A DNA stretch of 64,000 bases from Mycolicibacterium septicum DSM 44393 (GTDB taxonomy: Bacteria; Actinomycetota; Actinomycetes; Mycobacteriales; Mycobacteriaceae). The stretch is from assembly GCF_000455325.1 (NCBI RefSeq), contig NZ_HG322952.1:1245807-1309806 (forward strand), written 5' to 3'. Of the stretch, positions 10,179 through 19,449 are shown piece after piece; position 1 is the first letter of the stretch; each line of letters begins with the position of its first letter. Position numbers and translations under genes: made by a program. The notes under the pieces were generated by a model. The model worked only from the letters and a program-made list of their open reading frames with translations. It ran no database searches and was not told the origin of the DNA.

Positions 10179-12382
10179 ACGGGGATGCCGTTGAGCACCG
10201 CGGTGCCCGACAACGGGTCCAGATGGGTGCCGTCGTTGAGCTGGTTGACGTTCACGCCGGGCCGGCCGGCCGCGAGCTCCTGACCGGTGCCGCCGCGGTC
10301 ATGACCCCAACCGTGCGGCAGCGAGACCACGCCGCGCCGCATGCCGTCGTCCACCTCGATCGGGGCGAGCAGCTCACCGCCCGGGCCCTTGATCACGGCG
10401 ATGTCGGTGAGTCCCAGCTCGGCCGCGTCATCGGGGTGGATCTGCAGCGTGCACCGGTTGGAGCCGCCGGACAGCGCCGGGAGGTTGTGCATCCAGCTGT
10501 TGTTCGACCGCAGGTGGCGCCTGCCGATCAACAGGAACCCGCCCGCCGTGCGGCCGAGCGCCTCGCGCAGCCGTGCCACGTCGGCGACGATCGGCTCCGG
10601 CGCGAGTTCGATTCGCCCGCTCGGGGTTCGCAGGACCTCGGGGACCCGCGGTTTCAGCGGCCCCAGGTCGATCCCGTGCGGGTTGGCCTTCAGCTGCTCC
10701 ATGGTGAGCCCGTCGGGCTTGGTACCGAACGCGTCGCCGTAGGGTCCGAGCCGCAGCATCATGTCCAGCCGGCGTTCGTAGCCGGGGCCGTCGTACAGCA
10801 TCGAGGTGAGCTCTTCGACGTCGCGGCCCGCCACCGGTGAGTCGGCGTCGGCGACTTCTTTCGCCAGCGTCGTCGCGATCACCTGCGCGTCGACGAGCGC
10901 GGGGTCACCGTCGGCGCCGATGCCGTAGAGGATCAGCGCGATCCGGGACAGGATCTCGGGCTCGTCGGGCCGACCGTCGGTCGGCAGTGCCGGCGACGAG
11001 TACCGGACGTTGTTGCGCACCGCGAGGTTGTTGAGTGCGACGTCGAAGTGCGCGCTGCGGGCCGGCGGAGGCGGCGGCAGGATGACGTCGGCGTGGCGGG
11101 TGGTCTCGTTGAGGTAGGGATCGATGGACAGCATGAAGTCGACGCGGTCCAGAGCCAGGTCGAGCCGGTCACCGTCCGGCGCGGACAGCACCGGGTTTCC
11201 GGCGATCGTGATCATCGCCTTGATCTGGCCCTCGCCGGCGGTGTCGATCTCCTCGGCGAGCGCGGCGGCCGGCAGCTCGGAGAGCACCTCCGGGTAGCCC
11301 GAGACCCGGCTCGCCCACCGTCCGGTCTTGAAGCCGCGACCGGGTTTCGGCGGGCGTGGTGCCGGTGCGGCGGCGCCGAGCGCGAACATCGCCCCGCCGG
11401 GCCGGTCGAGGTTGCCGGTGAGGATGTTGATGACGTCGACGAGCCAGCTGCCGATGGTGCCGAACTCGACCGTGGACGTGCCCATCCGGCCGTAGACGGC
11501 CGCCGTCGGCGCTGCCGCGAGCTCGCGGGCCAGTTCTCTGATCTCGTCGGCGCCCACTCCGCACGCCGGGGCCACGGCCTCGGGGGAGAACTCGTCGGCA
11601 AGCGCGCGGAGCTGTTCGACGCCGGTGACGTGGTCGGCGAGCCCACCGAGTGCGACGAGGTCCTCCTCGAACAGCACGTGCACGATGGCGAACAGGAGCG
11701 CCGCATCGGTACCGGGCCGGGGCGCGAGGTGGCGGTCGGCGAGCTCGGCGGTGCGGGTGCGGGCCGGGTCGATGACCGTGAGCCGGCCACCGCGTTTGCG
11801 CAGTGCGCGCAGCTTGCCGGGGAAATCGGCGGCGGTGGCCAGGCTGCCGTTGGACACCAGCGGATTCGCACCGATGATCACCAGATAGTCGGTGCGGTCG
11901 AGGTCGGGGACGGTGAACGCGATCGGGCTGCCGAACGTCAGGCCCAGCGCGACGTGCTTGGGCATCTGGTCGAGCGTGCTGGCGCTGAACACCTGCCGGG
12001 TGCCCAGGCCCCGGATGATCAGCGGTGCATACAGGCTGCCGGCGATGGTGTGCGCGTTCGGGTTGCCGAGATACACCCCGACCGAGGCGCCGCCGTGCTC
12101 GCCGATCACCGCGCCGAGTCGCTCGGTGATGACGGCGTAGGCCTCGTCCCAGGTGCCCTCGGTCAGCACGCCGTCCCGGCGGATCAGTGGTTGCGTCAGC
12201 CGGTCCGGATCGTTGTCGAGTTCACCGAAGCTGGCGCCCTTCGGGCAGATGAATCCCGCGCTGAACACGTCGTCCCGGTCACCGCGGGCGGCGGTCACCC
12301 GACCGTCGGAGATGGTGAGTGTCAGGCCGCAGGTGGCTTCGCAGAAGGGGCAGATCCGCAGGGCAGTGCAGGTGTCAGCCAT
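10157..12382 (-). CDS. Molybdopterin-dependent oxidoreductase (formate dehydrogenase-like)
   Basis: A 741-residue member of the DMSO-reductase superfamily. The N-terminal CPFCEATCGL (Cys12, 15, 19) with a fourth Cys in FICPKGAS forms an Fe4S4 site. These are followed by the molybdopterin-binding domains (YLGNPNAHT, VIIGANPLVSNGSLATA) and a C-terminal beta-barrel domain (LRSNNSWMHNLPAL, SLPHGWGHDRGGTG). There is no Tat signal, so a cytoplasmic enzyme is expected. The substrate cannot be assigned; formate dehydrogenase-like and assimilatory-nitrate-reductase-like members look similar at this level. No partner subunits are adjacent. Confidence 0.87.
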   Translation of the reverse strand: MADTCTALRICPFCEATCGLTLTISDGRVTAARGDRDDVFSAGFICPKGASFGELDNDPDRLTQPLIRRDGVLTEGTWDEAYAVITERLGAVIGEHGGASVGVYLGNPNAHTIAGSLYAPLIIRGLGTRQVFSASTLDQMPKHVALGLTFGSPIAFTVPDLDRTDYLVIIGANPLVSNGSLATAADFPGKLRALRKRGGRLTVIDPARTRTAELADRHLAPRPGTDAALLFAIVHVLFEEDLVALGGLADHVTGVEQLRALADEFSPEAVAPACGVGADEIRELARELAAAPTAAVYGRMGTSTVEFGTIGSWLVDVINILTGNLDRPGGAMFALGAAAPAPRPPKPGRGFKTGRWASRVSGYPEVLSELPAAALAEEIDTAGEGQIKAMITIAGNPVLSAPDGDRLDLALDRVDFMLSIDPYLNETTRHADVILPPPPPARSAHFDVALNNLAVRNNVRYSSPALPTDGRPDEPEILSRIALILYGIGADGDPALVDAQVIATTLAKEVADADSPVAGRDVEELTSMLYDGPGYERRLDMMLRLGPYGDAFGTKPDGLTMEQLKANPHGIDLGPLKPRVPEVLRTPSGRIELAPEPIVADVARLREALGRTAGGFLLIGRRHLRSNNSWMHNLPALSGGSNRCTLQIHPDDAAELGLTDIAVIKGPGGELLAPIEVDDGMRRGVVSLPHGWGHDRGGTGQELAAGRPGVNVNQLNDGTHLDPLSGTAVLNGIPVDIAPAG

Positions 12383-12401
12383 GCGTGCGATTCTGCGCCG
12401 C

Positions 12402-12980
12402 TCAGGGCGTTTCGTACACCTTTGGTTCGAGGGTGCCGATGTAGGGCAGGTCGCGGTAGCGCTCGGCGAAATCCAGTCCGTACCCGACGACGAACTCGTT
12501 GGGGATGTCGAAGCCCACGTAGGCGACGTCGAGTTCGGTCTTGACGGCCTCGGGTTTGCGCAGCAGCGTGCACACCCGCAGCGATCGCGGGTGCCGGGTG
12601 GCCAGGTTGCGCAGCAACCAGGACAGGGTCAGCCCCGAGTCGATGATGTCCTCGACGATGAGCACGTCGCGGTCATTGATGTCGCGGTCGAGGTCTTTGA
12701 GGATGCGCACCACCCCAGAGGACGAGGTGGACGAGCCGTACGAGCTGACCGCCATGAACTCCAGCTGCGTGGGCAGCGGGATGGTCCGGGCCAGATCGGT
12801 GACGAACATGACCGCGCCCTTGAGCACGGTGACCAACAGCAGGTCGTCGTTGCCCAGATCGTCTCGGTACTGCTCGGCGATCATCTCGGCGAGTTCGACG
12901 GTGCGGGTCCGGATCTGCTCCTCGGACAACAGCACCGATTTGATGTCTCCCGCATACAGCTCGGCAGAGTCGACAGCCAC
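12402..12980 (-). CDS. hpt: Hypoxanthine phosphoribosyltransferase
   Basis: Hpt salvages hypoxanthine and guanine using PRPP. The PRPP loop VLIVEDIIDSGLTL, the flexible-loop region FMAVSSYGSSTSSSGVV and VGFDIPNEFVVGYGLDF are all present, matching Rv3624c. The start is uncertain. GTG 12980 begins just before the conserved LYAGDIKSVLL, while TTG 13016 would add 12 residues; neither has a clear ribosome site. It follows tilS closely on the same strand (tilS stop at 13026), the conserved mycobacterial tilS-hpt pair. Confidence 0.93.
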   Translation of the reverse strand: MAVDSAELYAGDIKSVLLSEEQIRTRTVELAEMIAEQYRDDLGNDDLLLVTVLKGAVMFVTDLARTIPLPTQLEFMAVSSYGSSTSSSGVVRILKDLDRDINDRDVLIVEDIIDSGLTLSWLLRNLATRHPRSLRVCTLLRKPEAVKTELDVAYVGFDIPNEFVVGYGLDFAERYRDLPYIGTLEPKVYETP

Positions 12981-13025
12981 TGCAACAGCGTGCCATGGGA
13001 GGGGGCCGCTTTCCAACGCGGATCG

Positions 13026-13982
13026 CTAGACCGGTTCGGTGTGCATCGTCAGCACGCCGTTGCGCCGCGCCGCGAACAACCGCTGTTTGCGCAGCCCGGA
13101 ACCGACTGCCACGCCGCCCTGTCCGCGCCAGGCCGTCACCAGCCGGTCGACCCCGCGGATCTGGATGTCGGTCAGATCACACGCGCCACCGTCCAGCAAC
13201 CAGGCCCGGATCACCCGGCGCCGCAGCGCGTCGGGCAACGGTGCCAACCGGGCCGTGTCCAGTCCGGCCTCGGTACGCGCCCCCGCCAGCGCCTCGCCGG
13301 CCAGCGCGTCGAGCGTCTCGGTGTCCTCGCGCAGCGCGGTGGCGGTGCGGGCCAGCGCCTCGGCCACGCCTCCGCCGAGCACGTCCTCCAGCAGCGGCAG
13401 CACCTCGTGCCGCAGCCGGACCCGGGTGAACCGGCGGTCGGCATTGTGCGGGTCCTGCCACGGGCTGAGGCCGAGTTCGTCGCAGACCGCATCCGTCAGA
13501 GTGCGCCGGACCCCCAGCAGCGGCCGGTGCCACGGCGGGTCGTGCGCGCGCATCCCGGCGATCGATCGGACACCCGATCCGCGGCCCAGCCCCAGCAGCA
13601 CCGTCTCGGCCTGGTCGTCGAGGGTGTGGCCGAGCAGGACCGGAGCGCCGTCACGGGCCGCATCGAGTGCCGCGTAACGCGCTTGCCGGGCCGCGGCCTC
13701 GGGCCCACCGGTTCGGCCGACATCAACTGAAAGGACTTGTGCTGCAACGCACCCCAGGGCCAGCGCTTGCCGTTGGGCGGTTTCGGCGACGGTGTCCGAT
13801 CCGGCCTGTAGTCGGTGGTCGACGATCAGCGCGGTGGTGGGCCGCAGGTCGGCCGCGACCGCGGCCAGGGCCAGGGAATCCGGGCCGCCGGACAGTGCCA
13901 CGCACCAGGCCGACCCGTCGATGCTCTGACCGGCGGCCGCCACGGCTTGCCGCAGCGCGGCTACAGCACCCGTTCGATCCAT
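13026..13982 (-). CDS. tilS: tRNA(Ile)-lysidine synthetase TilS
   Basis: TilS modifies C34 of the CAU-anticodon tRNA-Ile to lysidine, changing its specificity from Met to Ile; it is normally essential. The 318-residue protein contains the PP-loop ATP site ALSGGPDSLAL near residue 30, then ALIVDHRLQAG and LLGHTLDDQAETVLLGL. It has the short single-domain C-terminus typical of actinobacteria. Its start lies inside the 3' end of the DUF2342 gene (overlap 13961-13982), so the genes are probably cotranscribed in the order dacB-DUF2342-tilS-hpt. Confidence 0.94.
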   Translation of the reverse strand: MDRTGAVAALRQAVAAAGQSIDGSAWCVALSGGPDSLALAAVAADLRPTTALIVDHRLQAGSDTVAETAQRQALALGCVAAQVLSVDVGRTGGPEAAARQARYAALDAARDGAPVLLGHTLDDQAETVLLGLGRGSGVRSIAGMRAHDPPWHRPLLGVRRTLTDAVCDELGLSPWQDPHNADRRFTRVRLRHEVLPLLEDVLGGGVAEALARTATALREDTETLDALAGEALAGARTEAGLDTARLAPLPDALRRRVIRAWLLDGGACDLTDIQIRGVDRLVTAWRGQGGVAVGSGLRKQRLFAARRNGVLTMHTEPV

Positions 13983-15028
13983 CGTTGCGGTTCGTCGATC
14001 TCATCGGGCAGCGGCAGGGTGTCGGAGCTGGACCAGATCGTGTTGAAGCGGGCCATCCCGACCTCCCCCACCACGTGGTCGACGAATGCCTTGCCCCGGG
14101 TGTACTGGCTGATCTTGGCGTCGAAGCCGAGCAGCGCGCGGACCACGCGCTGCAGCGGAGGCTGCTTGCGCTGCCTGCGCTCGTCGAAGCGACGCCGGAT
14201 GGTCGAGACGGTGGGCACCACCGCCGGGCCGACGGCATCCATCACGTGATCGGCATGCCCCTCCAGCAAGGTGCCCAGCACCAACAGCTGATCGAGCGCG
14301 CGGCGCTGCGGTTCTGCCTGCACGGCGCGCATCAGGCCGAGGACACCGCTCGAATTCGGGTCCGGGGCCGCCCCGTTGCGTTGATCGCGGACGAACTGCG
14401 CGAGCCGGCCCACCACCTCGGCGACGTCCTCGCCGGCATCCTGGGTCAGCACCGCCAGGGCCTGTGACATGTGGTCGGCCAGCCAGGGATTGGCCCGGAA
14501 CTGCACCCGGTGGGTCACCTCGTGCAGGCATACCCAGAGCCGGAAATCAGCTGGGCTGACCCGCAATTGACGTTCCACCGCGATGACGTTCGGATACACC
14601 AGCAACAGCTCGCCACCGTCGGGACCGAACGGATCGTACTGACCGAGGATGCCCGAGGAGATGAACGCCAGCACCGCGCCCGTCTGCGCCCCGGTCACCC
14701 GGCCGGTGATGAATCCCGGCTTGTGCTCGTCACTTTCGTCACCGGGTTGGCCACCGGTGGTCATCACCCGCATCGAACGGGTGGCCGCGCGGATCCAGTC
14801 GGGACGGTCCACCACGCGGGCCTCCGGCACCTCCGCGCCCTCGATCAGACCCGTCACCTCGCGCACCGGCAGCTCGGCGGCCTTCGAACTCTCCGAGAGC
14901 TGCTCGATCACCTGGTTGCGGGTGTAGTCACTGGAGGCCGGAGCCGGCCGGGCCAGCTTCGCCCCCACCGTCGCGGCGAAATCCCAATCGACCGCGCGGC
15001 CCGCGGTCATGGTGACCCGGTCGCTCAT
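13961..15028 (-). CDS. DUF2342 zincin-like metalloprotease (Rv3626c-like)
   Basis: The 355-residue protein belongs to the DUF2342 family, often labelled F420-biosynthesis-associated in actinobacteria, though its role is unproven. The zinc signature appears in LWVCLHEVTHRVQF (HExxH), and the upstream EALLVYPNVIAVERQL-like stretch matches the family. ATG 15028 is chosen because it overlaps the dacB stop as ATGA (15025-15028); a longer start at 15043 adds MWMWH. It has no signal peptide. The gene order dacB, zincin, tilS, hpt equals Rv3627c-Rv3624c. Confidence 0.88.
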   Translation of the reverse strand: MSDRVTMTAGRAVDWDFAATVGAKLARPAPASSDYTRNQVIEQLSESSKAAELPVREVTGLIEGAEVPEARVVDRPDWIRAATRSMRVMTTGGQPGDESDEHKPGFITGRVTGAQTGAVLAFISSGILGQYDPFGPDGGELLLVYPNVIAVERQLRVSPADFRLWVCLHEVTHRVQFRANPWLADHMSQALAVLTQDAGEDVAEVVGRLAQFVRDQRNGAAPDPNSSGVLGLMRAVQAEPQRRALDQLLVLGTLLEGHADHVMDAVGPAVVPTVSTIRRRFDERRQRKQPPLQRVVRALLGFDAKISQYTRGKAFVDHVVGEVGMARFNTIWSSSDTLPLPDEIDEPQRWIERVL

Positions 15029-16403
15029 GTGCCACATCCACACGACCGCAGCACCGCGGCCAACTCGTCGATCGCGGTGCGCCCGGTGGGCCCGGCGTTG
15101 TTGGAGATCAGCGCGAACGTCAGCACGCGCCCGTTGTCGTCGGTGACGATGCCGGCCAGCGCATTGGTGCCCGTCAGCGACCCGGTCTTGGCTCGCAGCC
15201 AGCCCGCGGCGTCGCGCCCGGCGTCGGTGTCGAGGTAGCGGTTGGACAGCGTGCCGCTGCCGCCCGCGATGGGCAGCAGGTCGACCAACGGCCGCACGGC
15301 AGGTTCGGTGTTGCCTGCCGCGATGTTGACCACCTCGTCGAGAATCCGGGCGGTCAGCCGGTCTTCGGTCGACAGCCCGCTGGAATCGACCAGCTTGGCG
15401 GCCGACATGTCGATGCCGATGCCCTCCAGTTGGCTCAGCACCGCGTCGACACCCCCGTCGAAGCTCTGCGGCCGGTGTAGTTGGGCGGCCACTTCACGGG
15501 CGATCGACTCGGCCATCACGTTGTCGGATTCGTTCATCATCTGGCGCAGGCGCTCGATCAGCGGAGCGGACTGCACCGCGGCGATCTGCTTACCCGGGAC
15601 CGCACCGGACAGCACCGTCACCGTCGCGGGGTCCACCTTGAGCGCGGCGGCCAGGGCCCGGCCCGCGTCGAGGGCCGGGGTGGTCGACCGCCTGGATTCG
15701 ACCGTCACCGGCTGGATGCGCCCGCCGTCGAGCATCACCGATTCCATCGGCGCGATGTCACCGCCCTCGATGTCGGCGGGATCCCAGCCCGGCGCCATCG
15801 TCGGGCCGCTGTACTCGCTGGTGTCCACCCGGACCGCGGTGACCGTGATGCCGCTGTTGCGCACCTGCTCGGCCAGGTCACTGATGCGGGCCGCGCCCTT
15901 GTACCAGGTGTCGGTGTCCTCGGGCGCCGCCGAGAGCGTGGTGTCCCCGCCGCCCTTGAGCACCACCAGCCCCGGCTGGGAGTCGACGGCCAGGACCGTG
16001 GTGGCCAGCCGGGCATTGCGGTCCAGGGTCAGCAGTGCGGCCGCCGTCGTCAGCACCTTGTTGACCGAGGCCGGCTGCATCGGCACCCCGGAATTTTGTT
16101 CCCACAGTTCGGCGCCCGTCTCGGCGTCGGTGATCCGGCCGGTCACCTCACCGAGATCGGGATTCGCCAGAGCCGGTGCCAGCGCGGCGGCCAGGCCGCT
16201 CACGGTGGGGTGGGCGCCGACATGTCCACCGGGACGATCCCCGGGCTGGCGGTCGCGGCAGCGGGTGCCGGCGTCACCGCCTCGGCGTCACTCCACCGGT
16301 GCCCGGTGAGCACGGCAGCAACCGCGACGACGGCGGCGACCAGCACCAGGACCACGACGCCAACCGCCACATGGGTGGACTGCCGCCACCGTGTGGGCCG
16401 CAT
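15025..16403 (-). CDS. dacB: D-alanyl-D-alanine carboxypeptidase DacB (PBP4 type), frameshifted in this sequence
   Basis: An S13-family penicillin-binding protein that trims peptidoglycan stem peptides outside the membrane. The signal-anchor part starts at ATG 16403 (MRPTRWRQSTHVAVG, then a hydrophobic helix) and reads into a TGA at 16200-16202. The catalytic part, with SVNK (SxxK) after VPMQPA, SDN in MNESDNVMAES and KTG in RAKTGSLTG, is in another frame from 16203. Restoring one base near 16200-16214, a G-rich stretch, would give about 459 residues, close to the 461 of Rv3627c. The alternative is real loss of the membrane anchor. No stop interrupts the catalytic region. Confidence 0.85.
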
Positions 16404-16530
16404 ATTTCTCCTGCTCTGCCGGTGGTGGGGACGAGCCACCCGTTTAGGCCAGACTATCGCTCGATTAGGGTTGACCCGCGTCGTCGCCCGACGACCCAAG
16501 CCTGACCGCAGATGCGAAGGAGCCGCGACG

Positions 16531-17019
16531 GTGAAGTTCGACGTCGTCATCGAGATCCCGAAGGGTTCGCGCAACAAGTACGAGGTTGACCACGAGACTG
16601 GCCGGGTCAAGCTCGACCGCTACCTCTACACCGCATTCGGCTACCCGGCCGACTACGGGTTCTTCGAGGACACCCTCGGCGAGGACGGCGATCCGCTGGA
16701 CGCGCTGGTCCTGCTGCCGGAGTCGGTCTTCCCCGGCTGCACCGTCGAGGCCCGCCCGGTCGCGATGTTCAAGATGACCGACGAGGCCGGCGGCGACGAC
16801 AAGTTGCTGTGTGTGCCCGCCGGGGATCCGCGCTGGGACCACATCCAGGACCTCGGCGACGTGTCGCAGTTCGAACTGGACGCGATCAAGCACTTCTTCG
16901 TGCACTACAAGGACCTGGAGCCGGGCAAATTCGTGAAGACCGCCGACTGGGTGGGCCGCGAAGAGGCCGAGGCCGAACTGCAGCGTTCGGTCGAGCGGTT
17001 CAAGACCTCCGGGCACTAG
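16531..17019 (+). CDS. ppa: Inorganic pyrophosphatase
   Basis: Family I soluble pyrophosphatase, which hydrolyses PPi released by biosynthetic reactions. The 162-residue protein contains IEIPKGSRNKYE, YGFFEDTLGEDGDPLDALVLL (the DxDPxD metal-binding signature), and the metal-binding Asp in GDPRWDHIQD. GTG 16531 is preceded by GAAGGAG at 16516-16522. It is divergent from dacB across a 127-bp gap that must hold both promoters, as in Rv3627c/Rv3628. Confidence 0.95.
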   Translation: MKFDVVIEIPKGSRNKYEVDHETGRVKLDRYLYTAFGYPADYGFFEDTLGEDGDPLDALVLLPESVFPGCTVEARPVAMFKMTDEAGGDDKLLCVPAGDPRWDHIQDLGDVSQFELDAIKHFFVHYKDLEPGKFVKTADWVGREEAEAELQRSVERFKTSGH

Positions 17020-17080
17020 ATCTGGCGGAGAGTTAGCCTCCCTGTAACACGGGGTAACGCCCCTGTGCTCTGCGCCTTTC

Positions 17081-17614
17081 ATGCTTGACCAGGTGTTGAT
17101 GCATCAGGGCGTGGGACTTGAGGCGTACAACGCACTGCCCCTGCGGCGTGCGGTGCACGCTGTGTACGAGTGCTGCTACAGCGTGGTGCTGGCCACCGAT
17201 CTCGCCGGTGGCCGCCCGTTCGCCGACCACGACTCGCTGTTCCGGCAGGCCGACGCCCTGCTGTTCAGCCTCGGTGAGGATTCCATCGACCGCGTGCTGC
17301 AGGCCTATCCGCACATCGGCAGGCGACCGCGCAGCCCGAAATCGGTGTGCGAACAGTGCTCGGTGTGGGACGACGATCCCGCGGTGATGACGCAGCTCAA
17401 CAACGAGGTCCTGCACTACGCCGAGCGGTTCGGTTTCGGCTTCGTGATGTTCGTCGAGGATTGCTGCGCGCACCGGGCCATGGCCGGGATCGTCGACCGG
17501 CTGCACAACGACCGCGAGACGGAACGCAAGGTCGTCCGCAACGAGCTGGCCCGCATCAACCGGGCCCGGCTGGAGCGCATGCTCGGCCCCGAGGGCGGCT
17601 ACTACAACTGGTAG
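17081..17614 (+). CDS. OHCU-decarboxylase-like protein
   Basis: The 177-residue protein resembles 2-oxo-4-hydroxy-4-carboxy-5-ureidoimidazoline decarboxylase, which acts in urate breakdown to allantoin. Family landmarks are AYPHIGRRPRS (His of the HPxIG-type motif), SVCEQCSVWD (catalytic Glu), NNEVLHYAERFGFGFVMFV and ETERKVVRNELARINRARLE. No urate oxidase, transthyretin-like hydrolase or other purine-catabolic gene is nearby, so the physiological role is unproven. The start has no strong ribosome site; other internal ATGs would remove conserved sequence. Confidence 0.72.
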   Translation: MLDQVLMHQGVGLEAYNALPLRRAVHAVYECCYSVVLATDLAGGRPFADHDSLFRQADALLFSLGEDSIDRVLQAYPHIGRRPRSPKSVCEQCSVWDDDPAVMTQLNNEVLHYAERFGFGFVMFVEDCCAHRAMAGIVDRLHNDRETERKVVRNELARINRARLERMLGPEGGYYNW

Positions 17615-17621
17615 TCCGTCG

Positions 17622-18068
17622 CTACACGGTGATTTCGCGTGCGGAACCCGGATGTGTGCTGACCGTGACCACCACACGTCCCGGCCCGGTCCACAGAGTG
17701 CCGCGGCTGTAGCCCGCGGAGCCGTAGTGCCCGCCCGAGGCCGGGTCGGCCGTCGAGGCGACCGTGATGGACTGCCTGCCCGATGCCCCGGTGTCGCGGT
17801 TGCGCCACGTGGTCTCGACATCGAGTGCGCAGGCCGCGGTGCGGTTGTCCGACGAGAAGTGGACCGCGACCGCCACCCCGTTCTCCACCCGGTTGCCCTG
17901 CTGCAGCGGCGCGACCATGGCCTCGGCACTGGTGGATCCCGAGCAGCCCGGAAACACCGTGACCTGGGTGTCGTCGAAGTGGGCGTAGCCCGCGGCCGAC
18001 GCGGGAGACGCGCATACGACTGCCGCGAGGACGGACATTCCGAGCGGTACCGCGATGCCGGCCGACAT
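17622..18068 (-). CDS. Small secreted protein of unknown function
   Basis: A 148-residue protein not recognised as any family. ATG 18068 is supported by a strong ribosome site (GGGAGGGGAAG). A signal peptide is evident: hydrophobic AVPLGMSVLAAVVCASPASAA followed by a likely Ala-x-Ala cleavage site. The mature part has three Cys (in FPGCSGS and AACALD) and many Thr, Ser and Gly, with beta-type alternation such as VVVTVSTHPG. It converges on the OHCU-like gene with 7 bp between stops. An exported protein is all that can be stated. Confidence 0.7.
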   Translation of the reverse strand: MSAGIAVPLGMSVLAAVVCASPASAAGYAHFDDTQVTVFPGCSGSTSAEAMVAPLQQGNRVENGVAVAVHFSSDNRTAACALDVETTWRNRDTGASGRQSITVASTADPASGGHYGSAGYSRGTLWTGPGRVVVTVSTHPGSAREITV

Positions 18069-18201
18069 TGGCTTCCCCTCCCGAATCTCTCGCTCCCCCT
18101 GTGACCTATCGAGGCGACGTCGCAGCGTGTTACACACGGTGCCGTATCGTGATGCAGCAGAACCGATTTCATTGCCTACCGGGCACCGACCGAGGACAGC
18201 C

Positions 18202-19152
18202 ATGCCCATTTCCACACATCGCGTCCTGCAGATCGGCCCACTGAAGCCGTCACTGGCGGTAACCCTGCGCACCGACTACCAGGCCTACGTCCTGCCCAAC
18301 GGCGACGAGCGCGGTGCGTTTCTGGCCGAACACGCGGCCGAGATCACGGCGGTGGTGGTCTCGGGCGTCACCCGCGTCGACCCGGATCTGATGGCGGCAC
18401 TGCCGAATCTGAAAGTGGTGGTGAACTTCGGCGTCGGGTACGACAACATCGACGTGGACGCGGCCGCGGCCCGCGGTATCGGTGTCAGCAACACCCCCGA
18501 CGTGCTCGACGACTGCGTGGCCGACACCGCGGTGGGCCTGCTCATCGACACCATGCGCCGGTTCTCGGCCGCCGACCGCTACGTGCGGGCCGGCCGCTGG
18601 CCGGTGGACGGGAACTATCCACTGACACAACAGGTTTCGGGATCCAACGTCGGCATCCTGGGGCTGGGCCGGATCGGTGGCGCGATCGCCACCCGGCTGA
18701 CGGGTTTCGGCTGCTCGATCAGCTACCACAGCCGCAGGCAGGTCCCCGACAGCCCGTACCGCTACGTCGACTCGCCGGTCGAGCTGGCCCGCCAGGTCGA
18801 GGTGCTGATGGTCGCCGCGGCAGGCGGCGCGGGCACCCGCCACCTCGTCGACCGGGCGGTGCTCGATGCACTGGGGTCCGACGGCTATCTGGTCAACATC
18901 TCTCGCGGCACCGTCGTCGACCAGGACGCCCTGGTCGAGGCCCTGACCCACGGCCGGCTGGCCGGCGCTGGGCTGGACGTGTTCGCCGACGAACCGAACG
19001 TCCCCGCCGCGTTGACGAAACTGGACAACGTGGTGCTGCTGCCCCATGTCGGCAGCGGCACCGTGGAAACACGGGCAGCCATGGAGGCGCTGGTCCTGGC
19101 CAACCTGAACCGGTTTCTGCAATCCGGTCAGCTGGTCACGCCCGTTCGGTGA
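18202..19152 (+). CDS. D-isomer-specific 2-hydroxyacid dehydrogenase
   Basis: A 316-residue NAD(P)-dependent dehydrogenase that reduces 2-ketoacids, probably of the glyoxylate/hydroxypyruvate type. Visible are the substrate-domain FGVGYDNIDVDAAAARG, the dinucleotide motif GLGRIGGAIA near residue 156, the catalytic Arg in NISRGTVVDQ, the Glu in DVFADEP and the His in LLPHVGSGT. ATG 18202 follows a GAGGA ribosome site. It is divergent from the secreted-protein gene. The exact substrate is not deducible. Confidence 0.88.
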   Translation: MPISTHRVLQIGPLKPSLAVTLRTDYQAYVLPNGDERGAFLAEHAAEITAVVVSGVTRVDPDLMAALPNLKVVVNFGVGYDNIDVDAAAARGIGVSNTPDVLDDCVADTAVGLLIDTMRRFSAADRYVRAGRWPVDGNYPLTQQVSGSNVGILGLGRIGGAIATRLTGFGCSISYHSRRQVPDSPYRYVDSPVELARQVEVLMVAAAGGAGTRHLVDRAVLDALGSDGYLVNISRGTVVDQDALVEALTHGRLAGAGLDVFADEPNVPAALTKLDNVVLLPHVGSGTVETRAAMEALVLANLNRFLQSGQLVTPVR

Positions 19153-19161
19153 AGCGCGGCC

Positions 19162-19326
19162 TTACCGCACGTTGCAGCCGGTCCCCATGTTGTGGCAGTG
19201 CACGCCGGAACTGCACGACCCGCAACTACACCCGCAGGCGACCTTGGACTGCGGCCTCACCGCGGGCTGTGGCGGATAGAAAACATCGACGTCCCGGTCT
19301 CGACGCGGGCGATCACGACGCGGCAT
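19162..19326 (-). CDS. 54-residue cysteine-rich protein, possible metal binder
   Basis: A short reverse-strand ORF with a strong ribosome site (GAGGGGAG, 6 bp before ATG 19326). It encodes a basic, Pro-containing N-terminal half (MPRRDRPRRDRDVDV) and a C-terminal half of the form ACGCSCGSCSSG-VHCHNMGTGCNVR. This gives six Cys and two His within 22 residues. Such spacing suggests a metallothionein-like or structural zinc/copper site. It does not match the M. tuberculosis MymT sequence as remembered. It sits between the hydroxyacid dehydrogenase (stop 19152) and the divergent serine hydrolase. Function is inferred only from composition. Confidence 0.62.
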   Translation of the reverse strand: MPRRDRPRRDRDVDVFYPPQPAVRPQSKVACGCSCGSCSSGVHCHNMGTGCNVR

Positions 19327-19449
19327 GAGTATCTCCCCTCGCTGACTTCGGTCTATATGGGAAGGCTATGCCCCGGGCGCGCGGGTGGTGGCAGATTCAC
19401 CTGCCTCAATCACGCCCGTGACGGGTATCGGTGCGTCCATGATGTGCCG

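Noticed and set aside
18120..18150. GTGTTACAC as a regulator site
   Set aside because: Too short and isolated in a GC-rich gap to distinguish from chance.
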